A stretch of DNA of 64,000 nt, from positions 76,753,501-76,817,500 of the forward strand of contig CP142454.1 of assembly GCA_038049695.1 (NCBI GenBank), written 5' to 3'. The notes beneath the pieces were generated by a model. That model worked only from the letters and a program-made list of their open reading frames with translations, was not told the DNA's origin and did not search any database. A program made the position numbers and the translations under genes. Of this stretch, positions 53,475 to 64,000 are shown one piece after another (position 1 is the first letter of the stretch; every line of letters begins with the position of its first letter). Source of the DNA: Cinnamomum chago (lineage: Eukaryota > Streptophyta > Magnoliopsida > Laurales > Lauraceae).

Positions 53475-54440
53475 CGCTCTAGTCGTCCATCTGTTGCCCC
53501 TGACCGTTATGGATTTCCTGCTCTCTTTTCATCTTTAGATAGTGCTCCTATCCCCACTTCATATTCACAGGCCTCCAAAATAGCTTACTGGCAGGATGCT
53601 ATGAATGAGGAATTGCTCGCTCTTGAAGCAAACCAGACATGGGACTTGGTACCGACTCCTGCAAAAGCCTCTGTGATTGGCAGCAAATGGATCTACTCTG
53701 TAAAAGTTAACTCGGATGGGAGTCTTGATCGCTACAAAGCCAGATTGGTTGCGCAGGGTTACAAGCAGGAGTATGGCATTAACTATGAAGAGACATTTGC
53801 ACCAGTGGCCAAAATGACCACTGTTCGTACTCTTCTTTGTGTTGCTGCAGCCCGGAACTGGCCTCTATGGCAAATGGATGTCAAAAATGCCTTTCTTCAT
53901 GGCGAGTTGAAAGAGACTGTCTACTTAAAACCCCCTCCGGGATATGCTTGTCCTCCTCAGCATGTTTGCAAATTGCGGAAATCTCTTTATGGCCTCAAGC
54001 AGGCTCCCAGGGCTTGGTTTGATAAATTCCGGGCCGCAATACTTCAAGCCGGCTTCCGTCAGAGTCATTCTGATAGCTCCCTCTTTCTTCGATGGACACC
54101 AAAGGGCTACACATTCCTTTTGGTCTATGTTGATGATATGATCATCAGTGGCAATGATACTACTGGCATTACAGATCTCAAACGCCATCTCACTCGTCAC
54201 TTCCGGATGAAGGATCTTGGTCCTCTTTCTGGGGCTTGAGTTTTTGCGTAACAAATCAGGCATTCGGGTTCATCAGCGTAAATATGCTACCGATTTGATC
54301 ACTTCGGCAAGACTTGGCGATGCTCACACTTTTGATACGCCTACGGAACTTAACAGCAAACTCAGTATGGATGATGGTCCTCCTCTGGAAGATCCCTCTG
54401 TGTTTCGGCGGATAGTTGGGAGTTTGCTCTACTTAACTAT
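53475..54440 (+). pseudogene. Copia C reverse transcriptase
   Basis: The frame 53475-54239 (internal ATG at 53601) reads WDLVPTPAKASVIGSKWIYS, YKARLVAQGYKQEYGINYEE, the catalytic MDVKNAFLHGELKE, SLYGLKQAPRAWFDKF and FLLVYVDDMIISGND. At 54236 a one-base shift ends it (LGPLSGA in place of LGPLxxFLGLE), and the thumb continues at 54217-54471 (FLGLEFLRNKSGIRVHQRKY, FRRIVGSLLYLTMT). The active site is intact. Confidence 0.93.
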
Positions 54441-54478
54441 GACTCATTTCTCATGCAATTCATACAGTTAGCCAGTTT

Positions 54479-55084
54479 ATGAGCAATCCTCACAAACCCC
54501 ACCTTGCTGCTGCTTTGCGCATACTCCGCTATGTTAAAGGCACTCTTAACCATGGTCTCTTCTACCCTTCTAGCTCTTCTCTGCGCCTCTCGGCTTATGC
54601 GGATGCCGACTGGGCTGGTTGCCCTGATTCTCGGCGATCCACCACTGGCTGGTGTATGTTTCTTGGGGATTCTCTGATTTCGTGGAAGTGCAAGAAGCAA
54701 ACTACAGTTTCCAAGTCTTCTGCGGAGGCCGAATATCGCGCGATGTCGTCTGCTAGTGCTGAAATCATCTGGCTACGCCGTCTTCTCTGTGAATTCGGTG
54801 TCCATGTTGGTAGTTCTACACCTCTTCATGGGGACAATACCAGTGCTACCAGGATTGCTAACAATCCAGTCTTTCATGAAAGAACAAAGCACATTGAGAT
54901 TGATTGCCACTTCATCCGCCAACATGTTGTTACTGAGAAGATCACTCTGCCTCACGTCTCTACTCTTAACCAGTTGGCAGATATCTTCACAAAAGCTCTC
55001 CCCAGAACACGTCATCAGGATCTTACTAGCAAATTGATGTTTTCTGTCCTACCACATCAATTTGAGGGGGAGTGTAGAAGATAA
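54479..55084 (+). pseudogene. Copia C RNase H and 3' end with polypurine tract
   Basis: A 201-codon frame: HKPHLAAALRILRYVKGTLN, YADADWAGCPDSRRSTTGWC, SKSSAEAEYRAMSSASAEII, HERTKHIEIDCHFIRQHVV and QLADIFTKALPRTRHQDL. All RNase H acids are visible. A shift near 54450 separates it from RT. TTTGAGGGGGAG at 55061-55072 is the polypurine tract next to the right LTR. Confidence 0.93.
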
Positions 55085-55392
55085 CAAGACAGCATCCCAG
55101 GCCCAAGGCCCATTACAGCATCCCCAAGGCCCATTACAACATCCCACTCCCACACGTGGGTTGATTTTGTAATGGATTGTGTATATATTGTATTCCCTGA
55201 TTTCTTTCTGATTGTATTCCTTATATAGATTAGGATTGATTCTTTCTATTCTTTTATTATTCTAATTTGTACACTTGACATACTTAGTGCCTTGATTAAG
55301 GCCTAACATGATTATAAATAGAGCAGTGGATCATCCATGGATGTATCACGTTCTCTCCAATCTTCTTTCTTCTCATTCTTCTCAATCTAATA
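55073..55392 (+). repeat. 3' LTR of copia C
   Basis: 320 bp starting TGTAGAAGATAACAAG. Two copies of a CCCAAGGCCCATTACA-type phrase lie near its start, and TATATATTG plus TATATAGATTAGG are candidate promoter elements. The end is set by comparison with the left fragment (CTCAATCTAATA). Confidence 0.9.
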
Positions 55393-55755
55393 ATATATAC
55401 AGCCCTAGCTACAATAAATATAAATTTAGGTGAGAGAATAAGGCTTTTTAAAAGGATCTTTTGTTGAATTAATATTAATTATTTGAACATGAGTAGGTCG
55501 AGTTTGACCGAACCACTTAAATATCTTTGTCATTCTCCGTAGTTGTGTTCTAATTTGTATTTTTAATACTAATAAGAAAAAAAAATCGGAAAAAAAAGAT
55601 GAATGAAGGAGGCGCGCCTGGCACGGAGGCCCGGCCCGGCCTGGCCTACTCCAGCCCGGCCCATGGAGGGTCGTGCCATGCCAGGGTTTTTCACCGATGG
55701 GACAGGGCACGGGCCGACAGATGTTGGGGCGGGCCGGCCCGTTTGACATGCCTAC
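55393..55755 (-). repeat. hAT end fragment, GC-rich
   Basis: On the minus strand it begins GTAGGCATGTCAAACGGGCC and continues with repeated GGCCCGGC/GGGCCG blocks, the typical end of an Ac-like hAT element. The segment at 55488-55522 is shared with 44351-44385. No transposase. Confidence 0.6.
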
Positions 55756-58400
55756 TTCTCACTGTCAACACTCAGTTGTAGCATATGAAGCTCTAAATCC
55801 TCATCTAAGCCTTTGAAACTTAGCAAATCCATTCCTCACTGCTGGTAGGAGTATTAGATAGAGTTTACTAATCAATTTGTCCAAAACCTAGTGAGGCATC
55901 AAAGTAGATGATGGAAAACCCAGATTCCAAGTCATCATTATCTTGTTTAACGTTTGGGACTATGGGACCAAGGCGGGTCACCCGATGTTTGATCAACCCT
56001 TGGGCAGCGCTAGTGGTACAAGTCATATGTGGGTCTGTGTCTAGTTGGGCTGATCAACTTACCCAAAATGTGGTCACGCGAGATATGTTCCTGCTCTGCC
56101 TGAGATTCAACTTAAGTTAAATCTTGCCAAAACAGAAAAGGGTGCATTAGATAGAGTTTTTAACTGAACCTATTATTAGCTATCTCCTCGAGTCATATAG
56201 GTTTCCTGATAGTTCATATAAGCCCTTATCATGGGCTATTTTCACATCTGAACCCATTATGAGATGTTCCTTTCAGTACCATACTTCTGAAATTGCAAAT
56301 AGGACCCTAAATTTAATTTTTTATGTCTGAACTTGTTTTTAGCCCCTTTCCTTGAGTCTAGTTGTCTGAAAAATTACATACAGGCCCCCATTAGTTATTT
56401 TAGCCCCATGTATTTGAGTTTTAGATTTTTTAAATTTACAAGTAAGCCCCTCTTATTCACTACATTTATAGCTAGCCCTTTATTTGTTATTTCTTTGAGT
56501 TTCAAGTTTCTACAACCCCCGTTATTCATTATATTTATAGCTAGCTCTTTTTTCTTCTTTTTTTTAATTTCTTTGAGTTCCAAGTTTCTACAAATTGCAA
56601 ATCACCTGTCACTTATTATTTTTACAGTTGAATCTATAACTGGTCATTTTATTGAATTCCAAGTTTCAGAAAACTGTATATTAGCAGTCCCTTTTACTTA
56701 TTGTTTTATGCCTAGAGTTGTTATTTGACATTATGGGTCCTGTTCTTTTATGTTTAGGGACAAGTTGCTTATTGTTTTATGCAAATAAGACCCCTGTTAT
56801 TCATTATATTTATAGCTAGCTCTTTTTTTTTATATTATTTCATTGGGTTCCAAGTTTCTACAAATTGCAAATAACCTGTCACTTACTATTTTTACAGTTG
56901 AATCTCAATAACTGCTCATTTTATTGAATTCCAAAGTTTCTGAAAACTGTATATATTAGCAGCCCCTTTTACTTATGTTATGCCTAGAGTTGTTCTTTGA
57001 CATTATGGGTCCTTTTCTTTTATGTTTAGGGACAATTTCAATTGCCAATCTATGGTTTTTGTTACCTATGGAGACTATGTAGACTCCATAGAGTAGTTCA
57101 ATTTTTATAGCTACTCTGTGATTTCACTTTCTATGAGTACTCAAGATTCAAGAACATGTGATAAGATTGGAAGTAGTTACTCCTAGATCTCAAGTGGTAG
57201 AATTTGTTTATTTACGAGTTTCTAGACCCTGATTCCCATTTGAGGCACCATCGAACAGTATGGTTAGCACAGTGGGTTTCGCATATACTGTGATTGAGCC
57301 ACTTGAAGGATACGGAAAGTCTTTAGCGTTTATATGCTAGCTACTCTGTGATTTATGAGGCTCTTTGATTTCGCTTTCTATTACTATTCAAGAGTATGTG
57401 ATAAGATTGGAAGTAGTTACTCCTAGATCTCAAGTGGTAGAATTTTTTAAATTATGACTTTCTAGACCCTGACTCCCATTTGAGGCACCATCGAACAGTA
57501 TGGTTAGCACAGTGGGTTCGCATAAACTGTGATTGAGCCACTTGAAGGATATGGAAAGTCATTAGTGTGATTGAGCCACATGAAGGATGTGGAAAGTCCT
57601 AAGTGTTTATATGCTAGTCTGCAGCTAGCCCCATTGAGAACTATTGATTTTCACGACTTGGCTTGGGGCCATCCTAGCAAGTAATACTAGTACCACATGG
57701 AGAACCGTACAGGGTTATCCGCACCCACGTATAGTACAAGTTTAAAATGTGCGAATGGAGACCTGGGTGAAAAGTTGTCCAGTACAAATTGGAAGCTGTG
57801 AGGCGTGCCCCTTCATTGTTATTTGATGTATATTCATTCATTTGTCACCTATTCCGACAATTTAGCACATCTAGAGTTAAAACACTGAAAGTCATTTCTT
57901 GTATTCAATTTCACATTAGATTCACCTCATGTTTATCTTCTAGTACACATACTTCTGAGAAGTGAGAACTGTTAATTTTTTTAAATGCATTCACGAGTAG
58001 ATTAATACTTGCTCTAACTAGAAGTCATTTTATTTTCAGATTTCGAGGTAGGGGGTCCGAGCGAGAGTTTTAAAGATGCTTTGTGGAAACCACCTCATGA
58101 GAATACTGGAAGATTAGAACTTTAGACCGGAATACCTCATGAGAATACCATAAAGTTAGAACTTTAGACATTATGTTCCCATTTGAGTTTAGCTGAATGT
58201 TGATAGTTTATTGTTGAAATGGTTGTTTTTTTTTTTTTGGTTAAATGAATGTGTCAATATGATTAGCTGACCTCTGGAGTTTTGTGAATCAAAGAGAAAT
58301 GTTTTTACTACATTGTGTATTTGACCTAAATATGATAGTAATTATGGTTGTGGTGTTACTGCACCGCAGAATACGGATGTCCGGTTTCTAGGACGTGACA
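55756..58400. repeat. Degenerate LTR-like sequence with internal repeats
   Basis: No real ORF. TTCATTATATTTATAGCTAG blocks recur at about 56525 and 56802. A block with CTCCTAGATCTCAAGTGGTA at 57181 and 57421 is a 240-bp tandem duplication covering about 57100-57580. The right edge, read on the minus strand, starts TGTCACGTCCTAGAAACCGG at 58400, the common start of a plant LTR. The other end is not defined. Confidence 0.5.
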
Positions 58401-59630
58401 TTTCTCTTTCCGGTATAAGAACTCATTCTAGCATGTGGAAACAAGTTTCCTTCTATTCGTCTGTGCCTTTCGTTTCTCAGCTAGTTTTGTATCCCTGTCA
58501 CTTATCTTTACTAGCATGAAAGCCCCTGCAATTGCAGGGTTAAATATTGTCCAAATTAGAGAGTTGCACACATTTCTGTTGACATTAGAGAGTAGCAAAA
58601 TATATCATACCTTGAGAGAAATGGAACGCCCCAAAGATAAAACTGATGGGCAAGTTTGTGAGAGTGGGGAGAAAGAGAAAGAAAGAGGTGTGGAGAAAGA
58701 GGAGTGTTAATGATTATTCCGATATAACTTTGAGGGGACGGGGCATTTTGTAGATGGATAGGAGTGGTTGAAAAAGAAGAAAGACCCATACGAATCCTTT
58801 GTTTTCAAGATAAAACAGGTTACAGTAAAGAGGTGTGTGGCCTCTTTTCTTTCCCCATTTTCTCAACTTTAAAGAAGAAGAACAGAAGAGACATTACTGC
58901 AATGAAATGGGAAAAATTTGGGAAACCTTCCCACATTTGGGAAGATGAACTTCATATGGATGATGGGCCCAATAAGCTTATGTGAGAAAATGGGAAGAAG
59001 AACAGAAGAGACGTTATGTGGCTTCTCCTTAAGCCAGAGTTGAGATTTTTTTTCAACCTAGCTTTAAAAGAGAATAATTTTCTCAACTTCAAAGAAGAAG
59101 AACAGAAGAGACGTTACAGCAATGAAATGAGTTCAGGCATTGAGAAGAACGTTACTTCCATGAAGAGACATTGAGAAAGAGGAAGAGTCAAAGAGCCTTT
59201 CAAAGCAGCCGTTTCTTAATCTTGCAAAGAAATGGGAATAGGACCAAGGAGATTTGACATTTCATTTAAAGACATGGGCTTTTAAAGAGAAAGAATTAGA
59301 AGCTTTCCACCACATATTTAAAAAGGATTCTCACTAAATAAATAAAAGAAAGTTAAAGCATGATTTCATTTATCTCAATATACATATAGGAAAAGATAAA
59401 AGTATGACCGGAACATAAAAATTTCTATAAAAGTCAGCAATATAAAAATAAAAAAGGTAAGATATAAAAAAGCTGATAATATTCACATTATAAAGATAAT
59501 AATATGAGAGATGCCTAGACAAACCCAAAGTAAATCAAGTGAAATTCAAGAAGATATGAAAATGTTGGATTATATTTTGTTTTGTTGGGTGGTGCTGTTC
59601 ATTGTAAAATGCTTTTTCTTTGCAGTTTCT
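58401..59630. other. Non-coding, small repeats
   Basis: GAAGAAGAACAGAAGAGAC recurs near 58877, 58995 and 59097. The small ORFs have no family signature and low-complexity Lys/Glu products. No gene called. Confidence 0.4.
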
Positions 59631-60312
59631 TGTCACGCCCCACCTTACACGCATGCATGATATTGTCCGCTTTGGCCCACTGGCCTCACGGTTTTATTTC
59701 CTGATGGGCCTCAACCCATCAAAAGGCCTCATGCAAGGTAAGGGTGTAAGCTCTGCATATAATCCCATTCACTTTCCACCTTAAGGCTGCACGTCCATGT
59801 GCAGTAGCTTGCCATCCCCTATAGCCTGCCAACCCTCTTGGTCCACCCACATGGAAACCTGCCCACTTGCACCAAACCATAGCAGGGGACCCACACTCGA
59901 ACTAGTCGAGAGTCGGCTCTGATACCATTTTTCACACCCCACCATACACGCATGCATGATATTGTCCGCTTTGGCCCACGAGCCTCATGGTTTTATTTCC
60001 TGATGGGCCTCAACCCATCAAAAGGCCTCGGGTGTAAGCTCTACATATAATCTCATTCACTTTCCTCTCTATAGTGAATCTCATTCACAATGTGACGACG
60101 TGCAGCCCTAAAGGGGGTGGAATGTGATGCCCCGGAGTCCCACATCGACTATAGAGAGGAAAGTGACTGGAATTATAGTAGACCTTGCACCCTTTCGTTG
60201 CAATGAGGCCTTTTGATGGGTTGAGGCTCATCAGAAACAAAACCGTGAGGCCCGTTGGCCAAAGCGGACAATATCATGCATGCGTGTAGGGTGTGTAGGG
60301 TGGGGCGTTACA
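59631..60312. mobile_element. TRIM-like complex with three short LTRs
   Basis: Minus-oriented LTR copies lie at 59631-59778 and about 59928-60075, separated by about 140 bp that end in GGCTCTGATACCA (59915-59927), an initiator-Met primer site. A third copy, plus orientation and complete at 190 bp (60123-60312, TGATGCCCCGGAGTCCC...GGGCGTTACA), follows a purine tract AAAGGGGGTGGAA. There is no coding capacity. Size and layout fit a terminal-repeat retrotransposon in miniature. Confidence 0.75.
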
Positions 60313-62100
60313 TTTCTTTTTGTTAATGAAGATCCCTGATGGAAAAAACCAAAGTAAATCAAGTGATTTCTACTAACCTTCTGCATGAATGCACTATTTT
60401 CCATGGTTCCACACACTATCTTTCCCTTTAACAAAATCATGTTTCTCTCAAGAATCCTAGAAAAAGGAAACCCAAATGCATCCCCACACCAAGAAACAGA
60501 TCAGAACACAAAATCAAACACCCAATCTCAAGATCAATACCACCCAATTCTCTTTCCCAAGTGGGCCTGCCGAAACCAACTGTTAGAAATTAGAATTATC
60601 TCACTTCAGCCCTCAATAGCAGAGGACCCAATCTTAACGGCTGCTATAATGTCAATGCTTCACCAAAGACAGAGAGAGGAGGAAACAAAGGGGAGAGACC
60701 GTCTTAGAAGGATGTGGATATGGCAAGTGAAAAGCACGGGAGGGAGGACCCAATCTGAAAATACCCACAACCCCATTTTATTCCCACATGTGGATCATCC
60801 CCGTGCACCACCAAAAGCAGCCCAGTTTCTTCCCCATGTGGACTAACTGGAATCAATAGTTAGAGATCATCCCAGTCCAACCAAGATGATCAAGACCCAC
60901 CTGGGCCTGGAATCGACTGTTCTAATCATGCCAGCACACCCAAACTCAAGAAGAAGATCAAGACCCGCCAACTCTCTTTCTAAATGTGGCCTCAAATCAA
61001 CAGTTCAGATCATTCCAGCATACCCACTAGCAGATGAAGAAGAGAACAAGACCATGCACTGCAAGCTGCCCTCTTTGCATCCAGTAAGTTTTTAAGGAAG
61101 GGAAAGGGACGACATAAATAGACAGAATGTAGGTGGAAAGAGACACAAGCAAAGCTACCGTTGGATTTGGAAACGTCGGTAACACTGCAACGGCTACATT
61201 CTTCTTAATAGCTGGAATCCTTTTCTAACAGTTCTTTCCTTTGTCTTTTTCTTGATTCTACTGAGAAAATGATCGGGTTATGTGCATGCTTTTGTTGTTC
61301 ATATTGTTTGGAGCTGTGTACAAACATGAAGAGTTCCCAATATGCAATGATCTCCACATGATGTGCCTACTGCGTCAATGTTGGATATGGACCATTTGGA
61401 TTCATGAGTGGCAGGGAGAGTTTGTCAACAAAGTCACTCGTCAATTTCAAGGTGTAGAGGGGCGGATAGGTTTGTTCCTGTTTGGTTCAAGGGAATTCTG
61501 AAATGTACTGGAGAAATGCAGTGGTGACTCTCAGAATACTGTGAATTTCCCGCTTGATTGGTTTTAGGCGGTGAGAATTCACAGAGAATACCCAGTGAAA
61601 TTCACTTTTTATTAAGAAGAATTCTGAAAATTTAGATTTTAAAATGTTGTTTTGCTTTTAAGCATTTTAGGTTATTTTGAGGGACAATATTTTAGAGCAT
61701 ATTTTTTCACTCCCAAGAATTTATGTATGGGGAACTTTAAATTTTCCAAAAGTTGTCCCTGGAGGTGGAAATCTAAATCATTCCTCTTGGTGGAGCATTT
61801 GAAATTTCAATAAATAAAATGCGTAGAGTGAAATTCTAGGAATTACGAAAGGGACAACTATGGCATGTTTCTTTACAAGCACTTTTGATAGGAATTCTGG
61901 TTGTCTGTAGAATCTGAAATTCTTATAAAAAATTCAATGTTCCTTTAGTAGAATCTTCGGTATTTAAGGTGGCTAAAATTCTCAAATGCCAAAAAGGTGG
62001 AATTCCAAAATGATAGGGCCCTCTAAAAGGAATTCAAAGCTCCGAAACTCCTAAATTGGGATCCCGAAAACCTAACCATCTACATTGACCTAATTCTTCC
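60313..62100. other. Non-coding, nothing recognised
   Basis: The ORF at 60385-60846 is rich in Gln, His and Pro with no domain, and repeats phrases of its own (CCCACATGTGGA, GATCATCCCAGTCCAAC-like). From about 61500 the DNA is A/T-rich with many GAATTCT/AGAATTC motifs. No gene called. Confidence 0.4.
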
Positions 62101-62136
62101 GGCAACGATAAGAAATTTTAAGGGTTTTTTTTTTTT

Positions 62137-62412
62137 CAATACACCGTGGGAGGAAACAAACTCATCAATTCACCCCTATTTCTTTTCCAATCATCTCTAC
62201 GACTGAGTTGTTCAAAACTCATCTTCCAAAACCAATGTTAGATTTGAAAATCACTTCAAAATCCAGTCTTTAGTCAATACACACCGTGGAAGGAAACAAA
62301 CTCATTTCAATTCGCCACTATTTCTTTTCCAATCATTTCTACGACTGAGTTGTTCAAAACTCATCTTCCAAAACCAATGTTAGATTCGAAAATCACTTCA
62401 AAATCCAGTCTA
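62137..62412. repeat. 138-bp tandem duplication
   Basis: CAATACACCGTGG...AAATCCAGTCT at 62137-62273 is repeated at 62275-62412 with a few substitutions. Confidence 0.9.
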
Positions 62413-62820
62413 TAGAGGACCCATAAGTGATCTTTGCCTGTCGCAATATGTTCTCCCCAATCTATGCCTCCCCGATCTGATGTTGACCTTTTTGGGGATT
62501 TTTCGGCCATTTATGATGTGGATTACTAGGATTGTCAACGTGGGCACCCTGAAGGTGTACGATCAACCGTGGGTTCGATTTTCTCCCAGCATGAGAACCA
62601 TCACGATCTCGATCACCAATGGTCATAGCTCGCCACATCTTTAGTCAGATGCTCTTCGACTCTTTCTCATCCATGCCTCCCTTCTTCCCTTCGTCTTCAT
62701 CGTCAGCATCGTCGTCACGCTGGGAAGCGTCTACAAACAAGTGCTCCTTCCTTGGTATAAAAAGAAGGAGAAGCTATGATCTCAATGCAAATTGCTCCAT
62801 TTCTTTTTCTTTTCTTTTCT
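62413..62820. other. Non-coding, nothing recognised
   Basis: The small ORF at 62619-62828 gives a Ser-rich product without a domain. A G/C-rich stretch (TCGTCTTCATCGTCAGCATCG) resembles the 5' end of plant genes, but no continuation is visible. Confidence 0.35.
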
Positions 62821-62824
62821 TTTT

Positions 62825-63830
62825 TTAATAAGCCTTTTGTATTGATTTGATTCTGCTTGTATTTTTAAATTGTTTTGTGTTTTGTTATAATTCGGGTGTC
62901 TTTGGATTTGGGTTCTCCTTTTCTTTTAGTTAAATATAATCGTGCTTTTGTTTAAGATCTATTAATGGCCAACATAGGACTTGTGATTCAGTTTGCTTAC
63001 CTCTTGTTTGATCTATCTATTATGCTTTCCTTTGCTTGGATTTTTTCCCCTCTTCCCCCTCTTTTCTTTTCTTTTTCTTAAGCATTTTGTATTGATTTGA
63101 TTCTGCTTGTATTTTTTAAATTGTTGTGTGTTTTGTTATAATTCGGGTGTCTTTGGATTTGGGTGCTCTTCTTTTAGTTAAATATAATCGTGCTTTTGTT
63201 TGAGATCTATTAATGGCCAACATAGCACTTGTGATTCAGTTTGCTTCCTTCTTGTTTGATCTATCTATGCTTTCCTTCGCTTGGATTTTTTCCCCTCTTC
63301 TCCCTCTTCTTTTTTTTTTTTCTTTTCTTTTTATTTTCTTTTCTTAAGCATTTTGTATTGATTTGATAATTCGGGTGTCTTTGTATTTGGGTGCTCCTTT
63401 TTCTTTTTAGTTAAATATAATGATCCTTTTGTTTGAGATCTATTAATGGCCAACATAGCACTTGTGATTCAGTTTGCTTCCTTCTTGTTTGATCTATCTA
63501 TGCTTTCCTTCGCTTGGATTTTTTCCCCTCTTCTCCCTCTTCTTTTTTTTTTTCTTTTCTTTTTATTTTCTTTTCTTAAACATTTTGTATTGATTTGATT
63601 CTGCTTGCATTTTAAATTGTTGTGAGTTTTGTTATAATTCGGGTGTCTTTGTATTTGGGTGCTCCTTTTCTTTTAGTTAAATATAATGATCCTTTTGTTT
63701 GAGATCTATTAATGGCCAACATAGGACTTGTGATTCAGTTTGCTTCCTTCTTGTTTGATCTATCTATTGCTTTCCTCCGCTTGGATTTTTTCTCATCTTC
63801 TCCCTCTCTCCTCTTTATTGGAGCTTCTTT
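62825..63830. repeat. About 250-bp tandem array, four copies
   Basis: AATGGCCAACATAG recurs at 62964, 63212, 63444 and 63711. Each unit has a C/T-rich tract (TTTTTTCCCCTCTTCTCCCT), TAAGCATTTTGTATTGATTT, ATTCGGGTGTCTTTG and TTTTAGTTAAATATAAT. The last two copies are closest to each other. T runs and small indels account for the spacing differences. It ends near a G/T-rich tract at 63840-63900. Confidence 0.9.
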
Positions 63831-64000
63831 TTTTTTTATTAATAGAGGGGGGCTTTGGGGCTCTTTTTTTTTTTTTTTTTTTTGGAAAGAGAGGGGGAGT
63901 TATAAATTAGAAGAGGAAAGAGAGATGTTCTTTCATGGCTAAAAATAGGTGCCATGGCTGAAAAGTTCAATGGCTCTTCTTTTTCTTTTTTCATTTTTAA

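Larger units (their letters stand above)
50023..55392 (+). mobile_element. Copia C: Ty1/copia element with truncated left LTR
   Basis: Right LTR 55073-55392; only its last 114 bp are present on the left (50023-50136), so the left end was deleted. Inside are primer site, gag, protease, integrase, RT and RNase H in copia order on the plus strand. Copia C is a relative of copia B and D (very similar Gag and RNase H). Target duplications cannot be checked because the left end is missing. Coding sequence has two CGA-to-TGA type stops and at least three frameshifts. Confidence 0.93.

Noticed and set aside
60385..60846. Plant gene encoding a 153-residue protein
   Set aside because: Low-complexity Gln/His/Pro product, no domain, and internal repeated phrases.
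62619..62828. First exon of a host gene
   Set aside because: Ser-rich short frame with no continuation; what follows is a four-copy tandem repeat.

Overview
The window is a transposon graveyard from a nuclear plant chromosome, almost certainly a flowering plant. I base this on Ty1/copia elements primed by initiator-Met tRNA (TGGTATCAGAGC), plant-type hAT transposases with a BED zinc finger, an L1-type LINE, a TRIM-like element, plant telomere-type TTTAGGG units and endogenous caulimovirid (plant pararetrovirus) DNA. I found no convincing host gene, tRNA, rRNA or CRISPR array. The species cannot be named from this sequence.

Layout. 1-9184: a caulimovirid copy on the minus strand (movement protein, coat protein, protease, RT/RNase H, then an ORF with an F-box-like N-terminus), joined head to head to a shorter plus-strand copy of its 3' part. 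The centre of the inverted repeat holds two blocks of telomere-like repeats and a primer binding site. All reading frames are broken. 9185-12637: non-coding repeats and a 3' LINE fragment. 12638-15915: relics of a Ty3/gypsy RT and of another retropepsin/CCHC-type element, minus strand. 15957-16717 and 22144-22286: an unrecognised plus-strand ORF split by copia D (16718-22143). 22290-24858: a repetitive leader-like region, a primer site and a pararetrovirus-like promoter present three times in tandem (153-bp unit).

24859-44608 is a four-level nest. An Ac-like hAT (hAT-2) contains copia A (25457-41642, TSD AACAT). Copia A contains hAT-1 (26110-35875, TSD CATGAGAC), and hAT-1 contains copia B (30163-33698, TSD GGTAA). 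LTR divergence (copia A several percent, copia B about 2 differences in 319 bp) agrees with this order.

44609-50022 holds non-coding repeats, fragments of one LTR family in both orientations and a 131-bp MITE (47419-47549, TSD GATGTAAC). 50023-55392 is copia C on the plus strand, nearly full length in coding content but with a truncated left LTR. 55393-64000 holds a GC-rich hAT end, degenerate LTR-like sequence, a TRIM-like complex (59631-60312) and several tandem repeats, ending in a four-copy array of about 250 bp.

Nothing here is likely to work together as a pathway: each element carried its own replication genes and nearly all are inactivated by stops, frameshifts and deletions. The most notable points are the F-box-like ORF and telomere-like leader of the pararetrovirus, the triplicated promoter, the nested insertion, and the many short tandem duplications (54 to about 470 bp) inside elements of every class.
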